Position numbers and translations under genes: made by a program. A stretch of DNA of 64,000 bases, from the NCBI GenBank assembly GCA_038231295.1, contig JBBRLP010000008.1:1-64000 (forward strand), in the 5' to 3' direction. Below the pieces are notes generated by a model, which saw nothing but the letters and a program-made list of their open reading frames with translations, searched no databases and was not told where the DNA came from. This DNA comes from JANXLO01 sp038231295. GTDB taxonomy: Bacteria > Armatimonadota > Chthonomonadetes > Chthonomonadales > Chthonomonadaceae. Shown here piece by piece: positions 59,611 to 64,000 of this stretch. Numbering within the stretch: position 1 is the stretch's first letter; every line of letters starts with the position of its first letter.

Positions 59611-60915
59611 ATGAACCGTAGAGATTTTGTGCGAGACGCTTCCGCCGCTTCGATGGCGCTTGTCCTGGGGGCGAGTGCGCGTGAACTGCGAGCCGAGGCT
59701 GCCGATACCAAGAAAGACGACAAGCCCGCCGGACCTCCTGTGAATGTGGCGGTCATCGGGGCGAGTTTTCAGGGACGCAATATTCTGACTTCTCTGGCGA
59801 AGATGGGCGTGGCGAGTGCGCCGGTCGTCTCGGTCTGTGACTCTTTCAGTACGCCCGCCTTCCAGAAAAAAATTACGGCAATCGTTCCCTCGGCGGCTTT
59901 TGTCGCCGACTATCGCAAGGTGCTGGACGACAAATCCGTGCAGGCGGTTTTCATCGCGACCCCTTCCCACAAGCACAAGCAGATCGCTCTGGACGCAATC
60001 GCGGCGGGCAAACACGTCTACTGCGAGATGCCGCTTTCCAACGATATTGCGGAGGCGCGAGCCATCGCACTCGCCGGGATGGGCAGCAAGAAGACCTTCC
60101 AGGCGGGACTTCAGCAACGGTCCAATCTCCAGAGCCACCACGTCTACAAATTCATCCACTCGGATGCGCTGGGAACGGTGGTCGGTGGACGGGCGCAGTG
60201 GCACAACCGCACCTCCTGGCGGCAGGGGTGGCCGACCCCCGATCGCGAGAAGGAACTGAACTGGCGTCTGGATCAGGCGACCTCCTCCGGCCTGCTCGGC
60301 GAAGTCGGAGTGCATCAGATTGATACCGCCTCCTGGTACTTCGGCACCCTTCCGACCAGTGTCAGCGCCTACAGTTCGCTCCTCGGCTGGAAGGACGGAC
60401 GCAACGTGCCGGACACCGTGCAGGCCATCTTCGACTACCCGAATAACATTCGCTATGTCTACGATGCCACACTGGTCAACTCGTTTGACGGCCCCTACGA
60501 AGTCTTCTTCGGCTCCGATTCCGCTATCCAGCTTCGGGATCAGCGGGCGTGGATGTTCAAGGAGACTGACGCGAAACTGATCGGGTGGGAGGTCTTCGCC
60601 CGCAAGGATGCGCTGCGTACCGGAAACCCGGAAAACGGTACGGGGATTCAGACCGGCTCCGGTATCGCGCTCGTTGCGGACGCTACGAAACAGTTGGCGG
60701 CAGGACTTCAGCCGGGAGTCGTCGGCACCGACGTTTCCAAAACCTCTCTGTACCAGTCCCTCGACTCCTTCCTTGACTGTGTGCGAACGGGCAAGAAGCC
60801 GACCGCTGGGGCGCAGGAAGGCTATCAGGCGACCGTCGTGGCGACGAAGGCCAACGAGGCCGCGCTTAAGAATACACGCATCGTTTTCGAGCCGGAGATG
60901 TTCAAACTCTCCTAA
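59611..60915 (+). CDS. Gfo/Idh/MocA-family oxidoreductase, copy 1
   Basis: A 434-residue NAD(P)-dependent sugar oxidoreductase. The N-terminus is a Tat-type signal (MNRRDFVRDASAASMALVLG). The Rossmann fold starts at VNVAVIGASFQGRNIL (about 44-59), and AVFIATPSHKHKQIALDAIAAGKHVYCEMPLSND is the family's conserved second-half segment, with EMP in place of the usual EKP. The C-terminal domain has GLLGEVGVHQIDTASWYFG. The unusual EMP could alter or abolish the catalytic lysine function. It precedes a second family member by 126 bp; an extended -10 (TGG, then TAAAAT at 59460-59465) lies about 145 bp upstream. The exact sugar is not readable. Confidence 0.88.
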   Translation: MNRRDFVRDASAASMALVLGASARELRAEAADTKKDDKPAGPPVNVAVIGASFQGRNILTSLAKMGVASAPVVSVCDSFSTPAFQKKITAIVPSAAFVADYRKVLDDKSVQAVFIATPSHKHKQIALDAIAAGKHVYCEMPLSNDIAEARAIALAGMGSKKTFQAGLQQRSNLQSHHVYKFIHSDALGTVVGGRAQWHNRTSWRQGWPTPDREKELNWRLDQATSSGLLGEVGVHQIDTASWYFGTLPTSVSAYSSLLGWKDGRNVPDTVQAIFDYPNNIRYVYDATLVNSFDGPYEVFFGSDSAIQLRDQRAWMFKETDAKLIGWEVFARKDALRTGNPENGTGIQTGSGIALVADATKQLAAGLQPGVVGTDVSKTSLYQSLDSFLDCVRTGKKPTAGAQEGYQATVVATKANEAALKNTRIVFEPEMFKLS

Positions 60916-61041
60916 CGATAGAACGCGATAACTCTTTCGGTTCTTCCTGTCGTCGGCAGTGTGTCCGGCGAACGCATCGAAACGTAACACGCAGGCGCGG
61001 AATCTCTTTTCCGCAATCAGCATACAAGGAGAAGGCACTCA

Positions 61042-62370
61042 ATGAGCCAGAACGAAAACTCGACATCACGGCGCGATTTCCTCCGCACCGCCGCTGTCAC
61101 GACTGCCGCCGGGGCCGCTATCGGCTCTATGCCGACGACGGCGGAGGGAATGCGCCGCGTTCGGGGCGCAAATGACCGTATCCACCTGGCCCATGTCGGC
61201 CTCGGAACTCAGGGACACGGCGCACACGTCAAGCTGTTCCATGACTACCAGGAGGCGAACAATACGCAGCAGATCGCCGTCTGTGACCTCTACGGACGAC
61301 GCATCAACGACTCGAAGGCGTTGCTTGGCCTTGCGGATAAAGACACCTACAAAGAGTTCCGCAAGATGTTCGAGCGCAAAGATATTGACGCCGTCGTCGT
61401 CGCAACCTCCGACAACTGGCACGCCGATGTGACTCTGGCCGCGCTCGATGCAGGCAAGCACGTCTACTGCGAGAAGCCGCTCTGTAAGACCCTGGAAGAG
61501 ACGTTCGCCGTCTACGATGCGGTCAAGCGCACCGGCAAGGTCTTTCAGCTCGGTTCCCAGGGCTGCTCCGATGACAAGTGGCATGCGGCGGCGCGTGTGG
61601 TGAAAGCAGGCAAGATCGGCGCGGTCGTCGTCGGGCAGGGCAGCTATATGCGAAACAGCAAGGGCGGCGAGTGGAACAACTACGGCCGCTTCGACAAGGA
61701 CGCCGGCCCCCAGGCGAGCGGAGACGCTCATGTGGATTGGGACACCTTCCGCAAAGGCAAAGGGCCTGCGGAGTGGGACCCGGATCGCTACTTCCGATGG
61801 CGCAAATACTGGGCCTACGGCTCCGGTCTGGTCGGCGACCTGTTCCCGCACCGCCTGCACCCGCTGTTTATCGCGATGGCGCTCCCAACCGAAGGGATGG
61901 ACGGCTATCCGCTGCGCGTCTCTTCCGGCGGCGGTCTCTATGTTCAGAAGATCAATCCGGAGACAGGGAAAATGGATCGGGAAGTTCCTGACTTCATCAA
62001 CCTTAACGTGGACTTCGCCAATATGTCCCTGATGGCGATGTCCTCCTCGATCAACGATGTTGGCTGGGAAGACACCATTCGCGGCAACAAGGCCACTATC
62101 TACTTCGGCGGCAACGCGGTGACTTTCAAGCCGCAGCGCGACTGGGCGGACGAAGTGGACGAGGGCAGCGAGCCGGTCACCGGCGTTCCCGAAAACTTCC
62201 CGACGCACCACAAGAACTGGCTGGACTGTATCCGTTCCAACGGCAAGCCCAACGCCAATATTGACCTTGCGGCGCGTGTCCAGGTGATGATTACGCTGGC
62301 CGAGCGGTCTTACCGGGAGAACAAGACGTTCGTCTTTGACCCCAAGACCCGCAAAGCCTCCCCGGCCTGA
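61042..62370 (+). CDS. Gfo/Idh/MocA-family oxidoreductase, copy 2
   Basis: A 442-residue Tat-exported oxidoreductase. The Tat motif is SRRDFLRTAAVTTAAG. The NAD-binding segment is IHLAHVGLGTQGHGAHV (about 47-63). DAVVVATSDNWHADVTLAALDAGKHVYCEKPLCKT carries the catalytic lysine of the EKP motif. The C-terminal part has GSGLVGDLFPHRLHPLFIAM, as in secreted dehydrogenases of the Planctomycetota/Armatimonadota type. It differs from copy 1 in keeping EKP. AAGGAG precedes the ATG. A perfect 14-bp hairpin follows it. The pair probably acts on extracytoplasmic sugars together with the DUF1080 hydrolase. Confidence 0.9.
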   Translation: MSQNENSTSRRDFLRTAAVTTAAGAAIGSMPTTAEGMRRVRGANDRIHLAHVGLGTQGHGAHVKLFHDYQEANNTQQIAVCDLYGRRINDSKALLGLADKDTYKEFRKMFERKDIDAVVVATSDNWHADVTLAALDAGKHVYCEKPLCKTLEETFAVYDAVKRTGKVFQLGSQGCSDDKWHAAARVVKAGKIGAVVVGQGSYMRNSKGGEWNNYGRFDKDAGPQASGDAHVDWDTFRKGKGPAEWDPDRYFRWRKYWAYGSGLVGDLFPHRLHPLFIAMALPTEGMDGYPLRVSSGGGLYVQKINPETGKMDREVPDFINLNVDFANMSLMAMSSSINDVGWEDTIRGNKATIYFGGNAVTFKPQRDWADEVDEGSEPVTGVPENFPTHHKNWLDCIRSNGKPNANIDLAARVQVMITLAERSYRENKTFVFDPKTRKASPA

Positions 62371-62394
62371 CAGGGTTCGGCATTCTGACGCTGC

Positions 62395-62424
62395 GAGTGA
62401 GCGGGAGAGTTCTCCCGCTCACTC
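62395..62424 (+). terminator. Hairpin after Gfo/Idh/MocA copy 2
   Basis: A perfect 14-bp stem (62395-62408 with 62411-62424) around a two-base loop, 24 bp after the stop, followed by GTTTGCC. It has a weak T-run and may be a partial terminator ahead of apbE. Confidence 0.7.
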
Positions 62425-62448
62425 GTTTGCCTTTGTGGAGGCGCTGTG

Positions 62449-63387
62449 ATGCTCTCACTCCAGACCATGCATATCGCGATGGCGACTCAGTTTGAACTGC
62501 TGCTGTACGGGGAGCGTGAGACCTATCTGCGGTCTGTTTCGGAGGCGGTATTCGGAGAGATTTCGCGTTTGGAGGCGCAGCTCAGTTTCTATCGGGAAAC
62601 CAGTGACATCAGCGAACTAAATCGGCTGGCAGCCCTCCGGCCTGTCATTGTGGAACCTCGGCTGTTTGCGCTGCTGGAGAGAGCGAAATTCTTGAGCGAA
62701 GCGACGGGCGGGGCGTTCGACCCGACGGTTGCGCCGCTCATGCGCTGCTGGGGATTTGTCGGCGCTTCCGGGCAAATGCCGGAGCGCAAAGCAATTGAAG
62801 CCGCTCGCGAACTCGTCGGGATGCACCATGTGCACCTTGACAAGGCCGCCTCAACGGTACGCTTTGACCGGGAGGGCGTCCAACTTGACTTAGGAGCCAT
62901 CGGCAAAGGCTATGCCGTGGAGTGTGCGGTAGACCTGCTGCGGGAGTATGAGATCACCTCCGCGTTGCTGCATGGAGGAACCAGCACCGTTTACGCGCTC
63001 GGCTCTCCCACGGACGCAGAAGCCTGGACAATCGCCCTTCAAAAACCTTACGACGCTGGCGAGGAGGCGTACCTGACTCAACTGACCTTACAGGACGCCG
63101 CCCTCTCTGTCTCCGCTCCTCACGGCAAGTGGTTCGCCGCCAATGGAAAGCGCTACGGACACGTCCTCGACCCTCGCACCGGCTATCCCGTCGGTCGCAT
63201 CCTGTTAGCATCCCTCGTCACCGCCTCTCCCACCGACAGCGACGCCCTTTCTACCGCTCTCCTCACCCTGGGCAAAGAAGGTCTGTCCCTCCTCGGCAAT
63301 CTCCTTCCCGACGCCCGCGCCCTCGTCGTCACTGCCCCAGAATCGGAAGGCGACGAACCGCTTCTCTCTTATCTTGGCCGTTTTTGA
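62449..63387 (+). CDS. apbE: FAD:protein FMN transferase (ApbE)
   Basis: A 312-residue flavin transferase that attaches FMN to a Ser/Thr of partner proteins (Na+-NQR or Rnf-type subunits and other flavoproteins). Motifs: MATQFELLLYG, GGAFDPTVAPLMRCWGF, the FAD-binding GVQLDLGAIGKGYAVECAVD, LLHGGTSTVYALG, and the late HVLDPRTGYPVGRI. No lipobox or signal peptide is present, so it may act in the cytoplasm, unlike lipoprotein ApbE. ATG 62449 has GGAGG seven bases upstream; GTG 62446 is less likely. No target operon is adjacent. Confidence 0.92.
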   Translation: MLSLQTMHIAMATQFELLLYGERETYLRSVSEAVFGEISRLEAQLSFYRETSDISELNRLAALRPVIVEPRLFALLERAKFLSEATGGAFDPTVAPLMRCWGFVGASGQMPERKAIEAARELVGMHHVHLDKAASTVRFDREGVQLDLGAIGKGYAVECAVDLLREYEITSALLHGGTSTVYALGSPTDAEAWTIALQKPYDAGEEAYLTQLTLQDAALSVSAPHGKWFAANGKRYGHVLDPRTGYPVGRILLASLVTASPTDSDALSTALLTLGKEGLSLLGNLLPDARALVVTAPESEGDEPLLSYLGRF

Positions 63388-63480
63388 CTGCCTTGGTATG
63401 GGCGCAGCAAGCAGCGCTCCTATCAGGAGAACGGAGGCCATTGCTCTCTCCATATTCCCGATTCAACAGAACGCTCGGAG

Positions 63481-63518
63481 GATGGCTTGGGGTGAGGGCT
63501 AACCCCAGGCCATCTTTT
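63481..63518 (+). terminator. Terminator downstream of apbE
   Basis: GATGGCTTGGGGT (63481-63493) pairs with ACCCCAGGCCATC (63502-63514) through one wobble, followed by TTTT. It lies 94 bp after the apbE stop and just before the convergent DUF1080 stop. Confidence 0.7.
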
Positions 63519-63533
63519 AAACTCTCAGGGACA

Positions 63534-64000
63534 TTATCTCGGTTCGTAGTGAGTGGGGCCGGAATCGGGGAGGGGCATGATCCAGATGTTGCGGAACGCG
63601 ACGGTGTTGCCGTGATATTGAAGGCGGAGAGGGCCGGGGGTGCTGAGGTCTTCCGGCAGGGCAGCGGGTTTGACGGGAGCCTTCGGGTCGGCAGGCGGCG
63701 GATTCTTGGGAGGCGTGACGATGTGAGTCAGCCCGGTAATCACCTGGTCGTTCTGGACGACGATGCCGTTCTGCACGACCGTCACACGGGCCGGTTCAAG
63801 CAGTTTGGTGGGGTCGCTGGAATCGTAGCGCGGGCAGCGGAAGGCGATGTCGTAGGTCTGCCACTGCAAAGGCGGCTTACAGGCATTGACGAGCGGCCCC
63901 GACTGATGGTAGACCGCCCCGCAATCTCCGGTTCCCGGTTCTTTGATGCCATAGGAGTCGAGTACCTGTATCTCATAGCGGCTCTGCATGAAGACCCCGC
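63534..64000 (-). CDS. 3-keto-disaccharide hydrolase (DUF1080) domain protein, C-terminal part
   Basis: The gene continues past base 64000, so only about 155 C-terminal residues are visible. The frame stays open upstream of the apparent ATG (63989) and reads GVF-MQSRYEIQVLDSYG, which is the internal GIFLRGRYEVQILDSYG-like strand of DUF1080, not a start. GDCGAVYHQSGP, PPLQWQTYDIAFRCPRYD and the closing GPLRLQYHGNTVAFRNIWIMPL are the conserved jelly-roll strands of the family. A Pro/Lys-rich insertion (PPKNPPPADPKAPVKP) interrupts them. It is predicted to act on glycosides outside the cell. It converges on apbE. Confidence 0.88.
   Translation of the reverse strand, partial: GVFMQSRYEIQVLDSYGIKEPGTGDCGAVYHQSGPLVNACKPPLQWQTYDIAFRCPRYDSSDPTKLLEPARVTVVQNGIVVQNDQVITGLTHIVTPPKNPPPADPKAPVKPAALPEDLSTPGPLRLQYHGNTVAFRNIWIMPLPDSGPTHYEPR

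Noticed and set aside
59602..61038. 478-codon minus-strand frame antisense to the first Gfo/Idh/MocA gene
   Set aside because: High-GC codon periodicity produces such antisense frames; the translation has no family features.
61066..62211. 381-codon minus-strand frame antisense to the second Gfo/Idh/MocA gene
   Set aside because: Same reason: shadow frame of a well-supported gene.

Overview
The window reads as a chromosomal segment of a diderm, moderately high G+C bacterium, most plausibly an Armatimonadota-type lineage. This is inference. The pointers are: two DUF1559-type prepilins whose N-termini run FTLIELLVVIAIIAILAAIL followed by FPVFAQAREKARQ; an LptF/LptG-type permease (outer membrane LPS export); a lipoprotein; Tat-type Gfo/Idh/MocA oxidoreductases with a 3-keto-disaccharide hydrolase (DUF1080) fragment; and a c-di-AMP cyclase with a SteA/MctB pair. 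No rRNA, tRNA or CRISPR array was recognised. Most of the window is housekeeping and envelope genes in tight operons, with little sign of recent phage or plasmid DNA.

Layout. 1-1.2 kb: 3' part of a membrane glycosyltransferase. 1.25-7.4 kb: carbamoyl-phosphate synthase large subunit split into two separate genes (carB halves), with a methyltransferase and a tandem pair of paralogous unknown membrane proteins between them. 7.4-10.8 kb: SixA phosphatase, a zinc-ribbon protein, an LptF/G permease and a sugar nucleotidyltransferase. 11.0-16.9 kb (minus): five tightly coupled genes: a lipoprotein with a von Willebrand A (vWA) domain, a multi-TM coiled-coil protein, a DUF2135-like multi-TM protein, a helical-repeat plus vWA protein, and an ARPP-1-like protein. 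This is the best candidate for an undescribed system. 17-19.5 kb: nadA, a polysaccharide deacetylase and folB. 19.6-23.3 kb: steA, an mctB-like gene, a GT2 and a MraY/WecA-like gene, transcribed from a promoter that abuts the folB promoter back to back.

23.3-30.8 kb: an acetyltransferase, then a minus-strand HTH regulator / SdpI / hydrolase unit, then a lipid acyltransferase, histidine kinase and Ser/Thr kinase. 30.9-36.7 kb: a hemC-nadB-ung-cobA/hemD-hemB operon joining tetrapyrrole and NAD synthesis with uracil repair. 36.8-46 kb: a secreted carboxypeptidase-regulatory-like protein, a VKOR-DsbA fusion, a peroxiredoxin, a MacB-like permease, a membrane pyrophosphatase (hppA) and a sorbosone-dehydrogenase-like protein. 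46-47.9 kb: two convergent prepilins flanking a dispersed repeat.

48-54.5 kb (minus): a seven-gene run with a membrane protein, DUF4129, DUF4350, MoxR ATPase, GT4, rsmG and a secreted protein. 54.9-58.3 kb: cdaA-cdaR (c-di-AMP synthesis) divergent from a LysM-SH3-NlpC/P60 hydrolase that carries an unusually long, structured 5' leader. 58.4-64 kb: a CxxCH/DUF2231 membrane protein, two Gfo/Idh/MocA oxidoreductases, apbE and the truncated DUF1080 protein.

Three copies of a non-coding, hairpin-rich dispersed element lie in the larger gene-free stretches (26.3, 46.9 and 54.7 kb). Several near-consensus sigma-70 promoters (TTGACA/TATAAT, 17-18 bp spacers) are visible and give transcript starts for hppA, the peroxiredoxin, steA, cdaA and the NlpC/P60 gene. 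Function calls come from reading motifs; no database search was run.
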